64,000 bases of DNA, from positions 62,001-126,000 of the forward strand of contig JAGB01000004.1 of assembly GCA_000526435.1 (NCBI GenBank), in the 5' to 3' direction. The notes under the pieces were generated by a model. The model was given only the letters and a program-made list of their open reading frames with translations. It ran no database searches and had not been told where the DNA came from. Position numbers and translations under genes: made by a program. Shown piece by piece: positions 18,530 through 26,255 of the stretch (position 1 is the first letter of the stretch; every line of letters begins with the position of its first letter). Origin of the DNA: Caldicoprobacter oshimai DSM 21659 (GTDB lineage: Bacteria > Bacillota > Clostridia > Caldicoprobacterales > Caldicoprobacteraceae).

Positions 18530-19375
18530 TTAATCCTTCACCAGTGTCAAGACAACAATTTCCGGATGATTAAAAAGCCTTTGAGGAATAACACTGTTCC
18601 CCAACCCCCTGCTTACAACCATAAGCGAATTTCGGCTTTTATATACCCCTGATGTATATTTCGGGAAAAATCCTTGATTCGGAGCAACCAACCCTCCTAC
18701 AAAGGGTAGTCTCACCTGCCCACCGTGTGCATGGCCACACAAGATCAAATCAAAGCCATGCTCACTGTACAAAGGAAACATTTCGGGCCTGTGAGCTAGT
18801 AAAATGCTAAACGTACCGGTTTCCCCTATCCCATTCAGCACTTGTTTGATTTCATTTTCAATTATATTTGCTTCTTCTTGCCCGGCTTGATCTGCTGCAG
18901 GGTCATCTATTCCCATAATGTAAATCCCGTCTTTCCCTTTACTGAGCCTGTCATAGGCATTCCGTAAAACACGAATGCCATTTGCCTCTAGCAGTTTTCC
19001 CAGAACATCAAACTTCCCCGACCACCATTCATGATTTCCAGTAACAAAATAGACTGGAGCGATTCTGGAGATTTGCCCCACCAGCTCCAAAACAGGTTCT
19101 GCATCATAATGCCTGCTGTCAACCATATCCCCTGTACACACTATCAGGTCAGGCTGTGCATCTTTGATTTTCTTAACAAGATTCTTTTGTCCTTTGCCAA
19201 ATTTCTTACCATGTAAGTCTGATAAATGAACTATCTTATACCCGTCAAAGGCATCAGGCAGCTTATGCGATTTAATAGTGATATCCGTAATAATAATGAA
19301 GTTGTTTTCATAATACAAAAACATCCATATAAGGATAAAGATAATGATTAGCTTCAGGCTTTTTCTTTTCTTCAT
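18530..19375 (-). CDS. Membrane-anchored metallophosphoesterase (YkuE-like)
   Basis: A 281-aa calcineurin-like phosphoesterase with an N-terminal membrane anchor (LIIIFILIWMFLYYENN). The metal-binding motifs are in order: HLSDLHGKKFG near 55, CTGDMVDS near 84, VTGNHEWW near 115, LLAHRPE near 200 and LCGHAHGGQVRLP near 220, as in YkuE/LpxH-like enzymes. The active site faces outside if the anchor is a signal anchor. Substrate unknown; YkuE-type proteins in Bacillota act on cell-envelope targets, though this is not established here. ATG at 19375 is preferred over a TTG at 19393 because GGATAGG lies 9 bases before it. Monocistronic, divergent from the GntR operon. Confidence 0.9.
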   Translation of the reverse strand: MKKRKSLKLIIIFILIWMFLYYENNFIIITDITIKSHKLPDAFDGYKIVHLSDLHGKKFGKGQKNLVKKIKDAQPDLIVCTGDMVDSRHYDAEPVLELVGQISRIAPVYFVTGNHEWWSGKFDVLGKLLEANGIRVLRNAYDRLSKGKDGIYIMGIDDPAADQAGQEEANIIENEIKQVLNGIGETGTFSILLAHRPEMFPLYSEHGFDLILCGHAHGGQVRLPFVGGLVAPNQGFFPKYTSGVYKSRNSLMVVSRGLGNSVIPQRLFNHPEIVVLTLVKD

Positions 19376-19513
19376 AAAACCCATCCTATCCAAAACTTTT
19401 ATTTCTAATATTCTTTACGAACACACCTTTTTCCTCTTTATTTAACTGTCATTTACTGAGAGCAGCCGTTTTGGTAGCTGACAAAAATATTTTCTAAATT
19501 CATTCAAATCTTA

Positions 19514-19568
19514 TTGACAATCTAGCATCATACATGTATTATTGTATTAAGGTCTTAATACAATAATA
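19514..19568 (+). promoter_or_regulatory. Promoter and palindromic operator of the GntR-ABC operon
   Basis: TTGACA (19514-19519) and TATTAT (19537-19542) are separated by exactly 17 bases. A perfect 15-bp inverted repeat (TATTATTGTATTAAG, 19537-19551, against 19554-19568, 2-base spacer) starts at the -10 box and covers the transcription start. This is the layout of a YtrA-type GntR autorepression operator; the regulator gene begins 16 bases later. Confidence 0.88.
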
Positions 19569-19583
19569 CAAAGAGGTGATTAA

Positions 19584-19964
19584 ATGCCCTGGGACATAAA
19601 ACCAGATCGCCCAATTTATACTCAGTTAATAGAGCAAATACAGCTGAAGATTTGTTCGGGTGTATATCCACCAGGTTCAAGATTGCCTTCAGTACGTGAC
19701 CTTGCACAAGAAGCCTCTGTAAACCCAAATACCATGCAAAGGGCCCTTGCAAAGCTTGAGGAAGACGGATTACTGTACACCAACCGCACAAGCGGGAGAT
19801 TTGTAACGGAGGATACAGATATGATTAAACAGGTAAGAAAGAGACTGGCCGAGAAGCATGTACAAGATTTTCTTAAAAAAATGACAGAACTAGGCTTTGA
19901 CTACAATGAGATTATATCCATTATATCAGCAATGATAAAAACGGAGGAGATGAAACATGAATAA
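19584..19964 (+). CDS. GntR-family repressor, YtrA subfamily
   Basis: A 126-aa repressor with the winged-helix GntR DNA-binding domain (residues about 8-76, including LPSVRDLAQEASVNPNTMQRALAKLEEDG) and only a short helical C-terminus, which defines the YtrA subfamily. Such proteins repress ABC-transporter operons they belong to, often induced by cell-wall-active agents. ATG at 19584 follows AAAGAGGTGATTAA. The perfect palindrome over the -10 region just upstream is its probable operator. The stop overlaps the start of the ATPase gene by 8 bases, so translation is likely coupled. Confidence 0.94.
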   Translation: MPWDIKPDRPIYTQLIEQIQLKICSGVYPPGSRLPSVRDLAQEASVNPNTMQRALAKLEEDGLLYTNRTSGRFVTEDTDMIKQVRKRLAEKHVQDFLKKMTELGFDYNEIISIISAMIKTEEMKHE

Positions 19965-20655
19965 TATTTTGGAGTGCAGAAACTTAACCAAAATCTTTGG
20001 CACAAAAAAAGCCCTGGATAATGTCACCCTCAGCATTCCCCGTGGGAGGATTGTCGGGCTGTTAGGGCCAAATGGCAGTGGGAAAACCACTTTTATTAAG
20101 CTTTGCAACCAGCTTTTAACTCCCACAAGCGGCGAAATACTGATTGAAGGCAAAAGACCCGGTGTTGAGACCAAAAAAATAGTGTCGTATCTTCCAGAAA
20201 AAAACTATTTGAGTGACTGGATGAAGGTATCCGATATCATTGGACTTTTTAAGGATTTCTATGATGACTTTAATGCAGAAAAAGCTTACGATATGTTAAA
20301 AAGCCTAGGTATCAAGCCAAACGATAGGCTTAAATCAATGTCAAAAGGGACAAAAGAAAAAGTCCAGCTTACCTTAGTCATGAGCCGTGAAGCCAAGCTT
20401 TATTTGCTGGATGAGCCCATAGGTGGCGTAGACCCGGCTGCTAGAGACTATATTCTTGACACCATACTCCGCAACTATAATGAAAACGCAACAATCATTT
20501 TGTCTACACACCTTATATCAGATATTGAGAAAATCCTCGATGATGTCATATTTATCAAGGGAGGGCAAATTGTTTTGGCAAAAACAGTTGATGAGATCCG
20601 AGAGGAAACCGGAAAATCAGTAGATTCTTTATTCAGGGAGGTATTCAAATGTTAA
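19957..20655 (+). CDS. ABC transporter ATP-binding protein
   Basis: A 232-aa ATPase with Walker A GPNGSGKTT near residue 40, the signature region MSKGTKEKVQLTLVMSREA (a degenerate LSGGQ, usual in the YtrB/BcrA-like group), Walker B LYLLDEPIGGVDP near 152, and a switch His in STHLISD. It overlaps the repressor gene by 8 bases and the permease gene by 7, so all three form one operon. The system is probably an exporter or envelope-stress transporter; there is no binding protein. Confidence 0.93.
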   Translation: MNNILECRNLTKIFGTKKALDNVTLSIPRGRIVGLLGPNGSGKTTFIKLCNQLLTPTSGEILIEGKRPGVETKKIVSYLPEKNYLSDWMKVSDIIGLFKDFYDDFNAEKAYDMLKSLGIKPNDRLKSMSKGTKEKVQLTLVMSREAKLYLLDEPIGGVDPAARDYILDTILRNYNENATIILSTHLISDIEKILDDVIFIKGGQIVLAKTVDEIREETGKSVDSLFREVFKC

Positions 20656-21440
20656 AAAAGCTGTTAAAATATGAAATTAAAGCAACTGCACGTTTCTTTC
20701 TACCGCTGTACGCAGCTTTAGTGGTGTTTTCGTTAATAAACAGGTTTTTAAACCCCTTCGGCCTGATTTCATCTTCAAACAACCTCAACATGCAGGTAAT
20801 TATTAGCATCCTTAGCATAGCAGTTTATTTTGCATTAATAATAGGTACATTAGCTATGACCGTAGTCATCATGATCCAAAGGTTTTACAAAAATCTCTTA
20901 GGCGATGAGGGGTATTTGATGTTCACTCTACCCGTTAAAACTTGGCAGCACATCATAAGCAAGCTGCTTGTGGCCATGATGTGGACCGTTCTGAGCTTTT
21001 TGGTAACCATAGGCTCCATTTTGATCATCGCCAGTATTGAGGGTTTAATGGACAAACTGAGCGAATTGGTCAAAATATTTAAAAACTATTTTGGTGCTGC
21101 TGGATTTTTCGTAATACCGGTTTATGCTATTGTAATGGTTGCCTTTTATATAGTTATGGTTTACGCTGCCATCGCCCTGGGACATCTGTTTGAAAAGCAT
21201 AAGCTTGCAGCCTCTTTCGGTATGTTTTGCGTTCTTTACTTCTTCTACCAAATTGTATCGGCTTTGTTTATTCTTTTGTTTAGCAGGACAATTTTTAGTT
21301 TCCTTATTGCTGCCAGGGTACCAACGCCGCAAGAAATAAATATGTTTTTATTGACGTTTGCCCTTCTTTCTGCAGTGCTAACAACAGTAAATTTCACGCT
21401 GACAAACATCATCCTACAAAAAAGGTTAAACTTAGAATGA
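20649..21440 (+). CDS. ABC transporter permease, six-helix type
   Basis: A 263-aa integral membrane protein with about six hydrophobic segments, for example IISILSIAVYFALIIGTLAM, TVLSFLVTIGSILIIASI and FVIPVYAIVMVAFYIVMVY. It has no conserved enzyme motif, and its place right after the ATPase (7-base overlap) identifies it as the permease half. The phrase LLGDEGYLMFTLPVKTWQHIISKLL is typical of ABC-2-like permeases paired with YtrA-regulated ATPases. Substrate unknown. A strong terminator follows 5 bases after the stop. Confidence 0.88.
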   Translation: MLKKLLKYEIKATARFFLPLYAALVVFSLINRFLNPFGLISSSNNLNMQVIISILSIAVYFALIIGTLAMTVVIMIQRFYKNLLGDEGYLMFTLPVKTWQHIISKLLVAMMWTVLSFLVTIGSILIIASIEGLMDKLSELVKIFKNYFGAAGFFVIPVYAIVMVAFYIVMVYAAIALGHLFEKHKLAASFGMFCVLYFFYQIVSALFILLFSRTIFSFLIAARVPTPQEINMFLLTFALLSAVLTTVNFTLTNIILQKRLNLE

Positions 21441-21445
21441 TACGA

Positions 21446-21485
21446 GCAGGAGCTGAATAGTTATTTTATTCAGCTCCTGCTTTTT
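21446..21485 (+). terminator. Rho-independent terminator of the GntR-ABC operon
   Basis: GCAGGAGCTGAATA (21446-21459) pairs perfectly with TATTCAGCTCCTGC (21467-21480), loop 7, then TTTTT. Confidence 0.92.
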
Positions 21486-21560
21486 CCTCAAACTCAATCC
21501 ATCTTACATTATACCTTGCCAATAAAAAATATTTTGGCATGGGATAGATCAAGGAGCAAG

Positions 21561-21595
21561 TAAAAAGGGATAAGTATTCATCTCACTTATCCCCT
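21561..21595 (-). terminator. Terminator hairpin downstream of the broken lipoprotein gene
   Basis: GGGATAAGT (21567-21575) pairs with ACTTATCCC (21585-21593); on the minus strand TTTTTAC follows. Its flank resembles the recR terminator at 30046-30083 (shared GGAxCAAGTAAAAAGGGA on the plus strand). Confidence 0.65.
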
Positions 21596-21774
21596 AAACC
21601 ATTGATTTATAAGCCTTTTTAAAACTTCTTTTACAATTTATTTTACTACCTCTTTTTATCCTTTTTTCTCTTAATAACCCTATCCTGTAACACAACTTTA
21701 TTTTAAGTAACAGGAGTTTTTTGAAATAGAATCAAGTTCATAGGATTACAACTTATTATGCATATTCTGTTTGA

Positions 21775-22311
21775 CTAGTGAATTATAAACTCCGCAGCTA
21801 AATAGTAAGTGTCATATTCCCCTGAATCTGTTGAAACCAGTACATCTTTCACAATACGGTATTCGCCCGAATCCAGGCTCCCATAAAGCCATTCCCAATC
21901 CACTGTCCATTCACCATAGCCTCCAGCAGCTAGAATATAGCCAATATCCTCAAATCCATAGTCACCATCAAAGGCTACAGGAACCTGATACCAGCTTCCA
22001 TCAATTTTCTTTTCTAACCAAAAGGATTCACTATAGATACACTGACTGCTAGAATTATTCTCAAATGTTACTGTTAAACCGGTAGGTGAAGCTGTTCCTT
22101 CCTTTACTGCCATGGTAACGCCATCAATGTTGTTGACGGTTTAAAAAGTTGTAGGCTCCCAGTCAGTTGTCTCAGCGGGCTGGCATGAAACAGCTCCCAT
22201 CACCCTGTTTTGTTGTTCCGCAGTTGAATTGATGTTACCAAAATTGCCACATCCCGCCAAGAGAACCAAACTCCCAGATACAAATGCCAATAAAAATAGA
22301 TATTTTTTCAT
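21775..22311 (-). pseudogene. Lipoprotein with Ig-like (Big_14-type) domain, interrupted by an in-frame TAA
   Basis: ATG at 22311 opens a lipoprotein signal (MKKYLFLLAFVSGSLVLLAGC, lipobox LAGC). The frame hits TAA at 22141-22143 (codon 57) and then continues in the same frame to TAG at 21775. The second part (for example TGLTVTFENNSSSQCIYSES, GSWYQVPVAF, EWTVDWEWLYGSLDSGEYRI) resembles the bacterial immunoglobulin-like domain of Big_14-type lipoproteins, about 110 aa. Restoring one codon would give a complete 178-aa surface lipoprotein. Function unknown. The second half also has its own ATG (22113), without a good ribosome site. Confidence 0.78.
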
Positions 22312-22463
22312 ACAATCACCTCTCCTACTCAGTTTGACGCAAAAAAATAAAAAAGCTCCATCAATAATATGTGGGCATTCATAAGCTCCCCTCTACATTT
22401 TCATGTAAAGGATACAGGAAAAACTCAACATGTACTCACATAAGGGTTAAGAGGAATATATAA

Positions 22464-22555
22464 TCAGTATCTTACATACACAGGTTCACCTTTCTTAGCA
22501 GATTCCATAATAGCTAAAATCCAACGAAGTATTAACTGCATCCTTTAAAGAAACT
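22464..22555 (-). pseudogene. C-terminal scrap of a Gfo/Idh/MocA oxidoreductase gene
   Basis: The minus strand encodes ILAIMESAKKGEPVYVRY followed by TGA at 22464, the characteristic C-terminal end of sugar oxidoreductases of the Gfo/Idh/MocA family. Preceding sequence (SLKDAVNTSL in another frame) fits the same family with a frameshift. Nothing more of the gene remains; sequence to the right does not continue it. Confidence 0.55.
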
Positions 22556-22838
22556 AAAAATCCTTCTCCCAACAACAATTTATCCATTTATTACTACTAA
22601 TTCCATCTTTAACCTTCTTTTTCTCTGGTGTCGTGGTATATCTTTTATAACAAAATTTTGCCACCAAAAATCCTTTCCGTCCATATAAAACAACAACAAA
22701 AATAGATGTGCGATGTCCTCCCCTCAATAAATTGAAGGGAATTACTATCCCCTCGCACTTTTCCAATTTCTCTAAAACACCTTTAGAGAATATAGATCAT
22801 ATTATATAATGAAATATACAAAAAGGAGGGAAAACAGC

Positions 22839-23372
22839 ATGTACAACGACCGCGACTATTATTCGCGCCCTTATTACCCCAACAGGCCAATATACACCCC
22901 ATACGATTATCCTTACTGGGTTGACATGCCAATGTATAGTCCAGACTATTGGAGAAAGGCAATTCCATTGAGGGATTACGGGCCTGAACCTTTTGTAGTC
23001 AATATAGAGCAGGCCACACTGCAAAACGATAATTTCCGCATCGCCTTATGGACAGGAGAACACCTGCAACTCACATTGATGAGCATCGATGTGGGAGAAG
23101 ATATAGGTTTGGAAATGCATCCCGACGTTGATCAATTCATACGCATCGAACAGGGGCAAGGGCTTGTTATGATGGGAGATGACAAAGATAACCTGTACTA
23201 CAGGCGAAGGGTATACGAAGACTATGCAATCTTGATACCCGCCGGTAAATGGCATAATCTAATAAATACGGGCCGCGTACCGCTAAAATTATACTCTATA
23301 TATGCACCCCCCGAACATCCTCGTGGTACAGTTCATGAAACAAAAGAGGATGCTCAGCAGCATCATAAGTAA
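22839..23372 (+). CDS. Cupin-domain protein with Tyr/Pro-rich N-terminus
   Basis: A 177-aa protein with a Tyr/Pro/Asp-rich N-terminal segment of about 45 residues (YYSRPYYPNRPIYTPYDYPY) like spore-coat or surface proteins, then a single cupin barrel. Metal-site residues are visible in LEMHPDVDQFIRIEQGQG and PAGKWHNLINTG (His, Asp/Gln, His). Related proteins occur in Clostridia, some near sporulation genes; the role is unknown. The longest frame begins at 22809, but ATG at 22839 is 8 bases after AAGGAGGG and is preferred. Monocistronic, flanked by decayed genes, but itself intact. Confidence 0.85.
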   Translation: MYNDRDYYSRPYYPNRPIYTPYDYPYWVDMPMYSPDYWRKAIPLRDYGPEPFVVNIEQATLQNDNFRIALWTGEHLQLTLMSIDVGEDIGLEMHPDVDQFIRIEQGQGLVMMGDDKDNLYYRRRVYEDYAILIPAGKWHNLINTGRVPLKLYSIYAPPEHPRGTVHETKEDAQQHHK

Positions 23373-23407
23373 ACCAAAGGCCAGGTCAAATTTTTATGCT
23401 AAATTAC

Positions 23408-23437
23408 CGCAGGGAAATTTCCCTGTGTTAATTTTTA
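23408..23437 (+). terminator. Probable terminator after the cupin gene
   Basis: CGCAGGGAAA (23408-23417) is followed directly by TTTCCCTGTG (23418-23427), then TTAATTTTTA. The repeat is near-perfect and the T stretch moderate. Confidence 0.55.
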
Positions 23438-23522
23438 TGTTTAAGCCAATACTATTTTCCCTATATTTTATTGCAGCATATATTACTTGCCCCTCTACAA
23501 TTTTACAGGCACCTTTTAATTA

Positions 23523-24041
23523 TCAATTCTTCAGCTCCAGATGGATACCTACAGTTTTATATAAGCCTATTTGATAATCTTCAAAACACTGTGGAGGTAG
23601 AAAGAGTACTGTTTGTGGATAAATTCTTGCTTTATATTCTCCTGCTTCGTCTGGAAATCAAAAACCAACCAAAGATACATCTTCCCCTTCTTCAATAAGA
23701 TTGTTATTTTTCAGTTCGGTTATAGCAACTGACTCTGTAACTGGATCACTTCCACTTGAACCAGGTATGAAATATCCTTCTTTTTCTTTAGTGCTATATG
23801 TCATCATACCAAGACCATCTATATAGGGATAAATAATAACATGGTTGTCTTTCTTTTTTATTATTTTATTATCTATTAGGTACTCTTTATGTGTATTATT
23901 AGTAATATTATTAATTTGTAAAGAGGCTTCAACAGTAATATCCTCTTTTGTTGCCGATGGTTGAATATTACTATATACCACAATTATTATAGCTACTAAA
24001 AATACTATAGCAATTAAACTTGCTTTATACTTGCTGAACAT
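23523..24041 (-). pseudogene. Membrane-anchored hypothetical protein with an in-frame TGA
   Basis: ATG at 24041 follows GGAGGTAAATA and encodes an N-terminal signal anchor (ASLIAIVFLVAIIIVVYS), then a 100-residue extracellular part, stopping at TGA 23658-23660 (127 aa). The same frame continues for 44 more codons to a stop at 23523, reading FPDEAGEYKARIYPQT and later YQIGLYKTVGIHLELKN, which looks like genuine protein. So either the gene ends at 23658, or it once encoded about 172 aa and gained a nonsense codon. I do not recognise the family. It sits among other decayed small envelope genes. Confidence 0.55.
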
Positions 24042-24223
24042 ATTATTTACCTCCTATTTCTTAGCACAACTCTATTTCAAGTAACACAACTTTTTTAAAT
24101 TCACATAAAAAACATCCTCCTGTTATTCCACCATCGGAAGACAAAACTTTACATAAAATATTTTACAACCTTGAGCTTTTTCAAGGGCTATCGTACTTTG
24201 TGGCCATTGATAGACCATATTAG

Positions 24224-24794
24224 TTAATAGTAGTTTTTTTCATATAGAATATTACCGTTGGCATCCAAGCCTCTTAACACTTTCGGCTTATATTTTGTTT
24301 CATTATCATTCCAGTAAAATATGAAACCTCTATGGTCTTTTAATTTATATTCCAAAATCTTATTTTCTGTTCCATCTTCCTTTATCCACTAAACTTCCAG
24401 AGTAACCGTTGTAATATCAGGATTACTTACATAGCCGTATACTTTATATAAAAAATAATCCTCTGATATTCTGCTGCCTGACCATGTGCTGGATATCCCC
24501 TGGCTTTCTTGAATTGGATAACCTCCTACGCCGCTACCTGGATACCACTTTATTAGTCTTTTTATAATCGTATCAAGCGGTAAACCATTTATCATACTTA
24601 CATAGGAATATTTTCCCCTTTGGAAAATCAATGACCTCCAGGATTTCTGATGGACCATAATGATAACTTTTCTCAGACTTTTGGTGAGCTTCTAATGCAG
24701 AAAAGCTTCCATAATATACATAAGGATATACTGCTGTTACCAGCAATATAACAGCTATTATCCATTCAATAATCGACTGTAGCCTTTTATTCAC
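24224..24794 (-). pseudogene. Small membrane-anchored hypothetical protein, broken by a frameshift and an in-frame TAG
   Basis: GTG at 24794 overlaps the end of the upstream gene and follows GAAGAAGGTGGA. It starts with a signal anchor (IIEWIIAVILLVTAVYPYVY). Near 24612-24622 the frame must shift in a GGGGAAAA run to go from IDFPKGK to YSYVSMINGLPLD. It then reaches TAG at 24389-24391, after which the same frame stays open for 54 codons (WIKEDGTENKILEYK to LRGLDANGNILYEKNYY) and ends at TAA 24224. The reconstituted protein would be about 189 aa. Family not recognised. Confidence 0.7.
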
Positions 24795-25269
24795 CTTGTC
24801 CACCTTCTTCCCCAATCGGAATAACAAATTTCATATACCTATTGTACTCGTCATATTCAAGAATCAGTTCTTTTGCATCCTGATTCAATGGTCCTTTGTA
24901 TTTTACACTTGCATCCTCTCCCCATATTTTCCCTGAGCTATAGTAGCCACCTATCTTGTATTCTTCCCCCTTGTCATCATATAAACGAAATGAACCCCAG
25001 CGAAAAGTCCATCCCGATCTCGATGGAAACGATACACTCCTAAACTGGACATAAATATTTCTATCTTTATCGATAATTATTTTTCTTACAATAATAGTTC
25101 TGTCATCAATTTTCGCTTTTTGTTCAGTACTAATCTGTATAACAGCACTATCATCGATATCCCTTTCTAAATCACTAAAGCCATGACTATTAGTCGGCAA
25201 GTTTTCAAACACAGAGATGAGTGTCATTATCCCGCAGATTATAATTATACTTCTTCTTAATGTTTTCAT
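24787..25269 (-). CDS. Hypothetical secreted protein
   Basis: A 160-aa protein with an N-terminal signal sequence (LRRSIIIICGIMTLISVFENL) and a beta-rich exported domain with FRSVSFPSRSGWTFRWGSFR and GGYYSSGKIWGEDASVKYKG. The pattern suggests an Ig-like domain of the kind seen in DUF4179/DUF5643-type anti-sigma proteins, but this is a weak resemblance. ATG at 25269 lies 8 bases after AGGAG; a GTG at 25278 touches the ribosome site and is rejected. Its stop overlaps the start of the next, broken gene by 8 bases, so the two were an operon. This copy appears intact. Confidence 0.65.
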   Translation of the reverse strand: MKTLRRSIIIICGIMTLISVFENLPTNSHGFSDLERDIDDSAVIQISTEQKAKIDDRTIIVRKIIIDKDRNIYVQFRSVSFPSRSGWTFRWGSFRLYDDKGEEYKIGGYYSSGKIWGEDASVKYKGPLNQDAKELILEYDEYNRYMKFVIPIGEEGGQGE

Positions 25270-25329
25270 GGTACTCACTCCTATATAACCCCCTTAAAAA
25301 CATTGATTCACATTATATTTAACAACTTT

Positions 25330-25489
25330 TTATTTTTTATTTAGTCTGTAATCTAAACACCATTTTATAAATTGAAGTGTAATACCTGAAATCAGAACAA
25401 ACCATGTATTTTTCCAGATTGTTAGGTACAGAATTACCACAACACACCATAAAAATAAGAAAAACAAAGTTTAAAGTTTCTTTTTCCAT
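25330..25489 (-). pseudogene. Frameshifted small membrane protein
   Basis: ATG at 25489 (ribosome site GAAGGGA) encodes MEKETLNFVFLIFMV; about 14 codons later the natural continuation lies in another frame, VVILYLTIWKNTWFVLISGI then LQFIKWCLDYRLNKK, ending at TAA 25330. Together this is a typical 53-residue two-helix membrane protein. In the unshifted frame the protein is a meaningless 50 aa. The shift lies in GTGTGTTGTGG near 25440-25447. Confidence 0.5.
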
Positions 25490-25553
25490 AATAATCCCTT
25501 CGTTCTGTAATATTATCCCATATTTTTCTACTGCTAAGTAACTTTAAATTTGT

Positions 25554-25748
25554 TTATCGCATTTGTTCTGCATCATATCTCAATTTGTAGAAGTATTTTA
25601 CAAGTTCATTCTCGTCTTTTATCGATTCTTTAAGCGTGCTTAGCGTTCTTTCCCCGGCTCTTCTATCAATTAATGCCAATGCTTTAATAATAGGACTATC
25701 TGATTTCAACGACTCTTTATGAATTCTTTTTTCATCAGATAAATCCCC
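25554..25748 (-). CDS. In-frame continuation after the Imm5-like gene
   Basis: Immediately after the TAG stop of the Imm5-like gene, the same frame stays open for 64 codons to TAA at 25554. The peptide (SDEKRIHKESLKSDSPIIKA, LALIDRRAGERTL, ENELVKYFYKLRYDAEQMR) is well-formed and charged, with an end like small Bacillota proteins that read DRRxGKRTL...FYxLRxxAE. No start codon with a ribosome site precedes it in this frame; the nearby ATG is out of frame. So it is either the tail of the upstream protein behind a nonsense codon, or a separate gene that has lost its start. Function unknown. Confidence 0.5.
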   Translation of the reverse strand, partial: GDLSDEKRIHKESLKSDSPIIKALALIDRRAGERTLSTLKESIKDENELVKYFYKLRYDAEQMR

Positions 25749-26207
25749 CTACAAGAGTTTCTTCAATTCTTTAAGTTGCCATTCCCGTTCAAAAGTTATT
25801 TCATCAATATCGTTCGAACTTATCAAGCCTATTACTTTTACAGCATAATCTGAAGCAACCATTGCATGCTCTTTCATATGGCCACTTGCCACTGCATGAC
25901 CAGCAACCCTTAATGCTGTTCTCTTTATTTCCGAGTCATATTCGCGGGCAACCTTGTGGATCTTAAAACCAGCCTGCCTTACATCATATACTCTTGCTTT
26001 CCCTCCTTGCCACAATTCATTTATTTTGAACCCTTCTACTATTTCCTCTATTGAATTAAAATCGATACCAGCAATATCCAATATATGTTTTGCCATTGCC
26101 AGTGACCACTTTGCCAAACTTATCTGGCTTGCCTTTTCATATAGTTTGCATATTTGCTCTCTTAATTCGCTATTATCTTTTATCTTTATTTTGGGTTTTG
26201 GTGGCAT
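25749..26207 (-). CDS. Putative immunity protein, Imm5-like
   Basis: A 152-aa helical protein. The segment ALRVAGHAVASGHMKEHAMVASDYAVKVIGL (given here by its key residues GHAVA, H, HA and YA) matches the signature of the Imm5-like putative immunity family linked to polymorphic toxin systems. The longest frame starts at 26273, but ATG at 26207 lies 7 bases after AAGGAGG. It ends with TAG at 25749, after which the frame continues (see next entry). No toxin gene is visible in the window, so the immunity role is an orphan inference. An IS701-like element is inserted about 50 bases upstream of the start, possibly separating it from its promoter. Confidence 0.65.
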   Translation of the reverse strand: MPPKPKIKIKDNSELREQICKLYEKASQISLAKWSLAMAKHILDIAGIDFNSIEEIVEGFKINELWQGGKARVYDVRQAGFKIHKVAREYDSEIKRTALRVAGHAVASGHMKEHAMVASDYAVKVIGLISSNDIDEITFEREWQLKELKKLL

Positions 26208-26255
26208 GTTATGCCTCCTTAAGATAGAAAGAATACTTACTTCAAAAAATACTAA

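Noticed and set aside
22554-22766. 70-codon minus frame between the oxidoreductase scrap and the cupin gene
   Set aside because: No ribosome site, no recognisable pattern, and composition typical of random AT-rich sequence.
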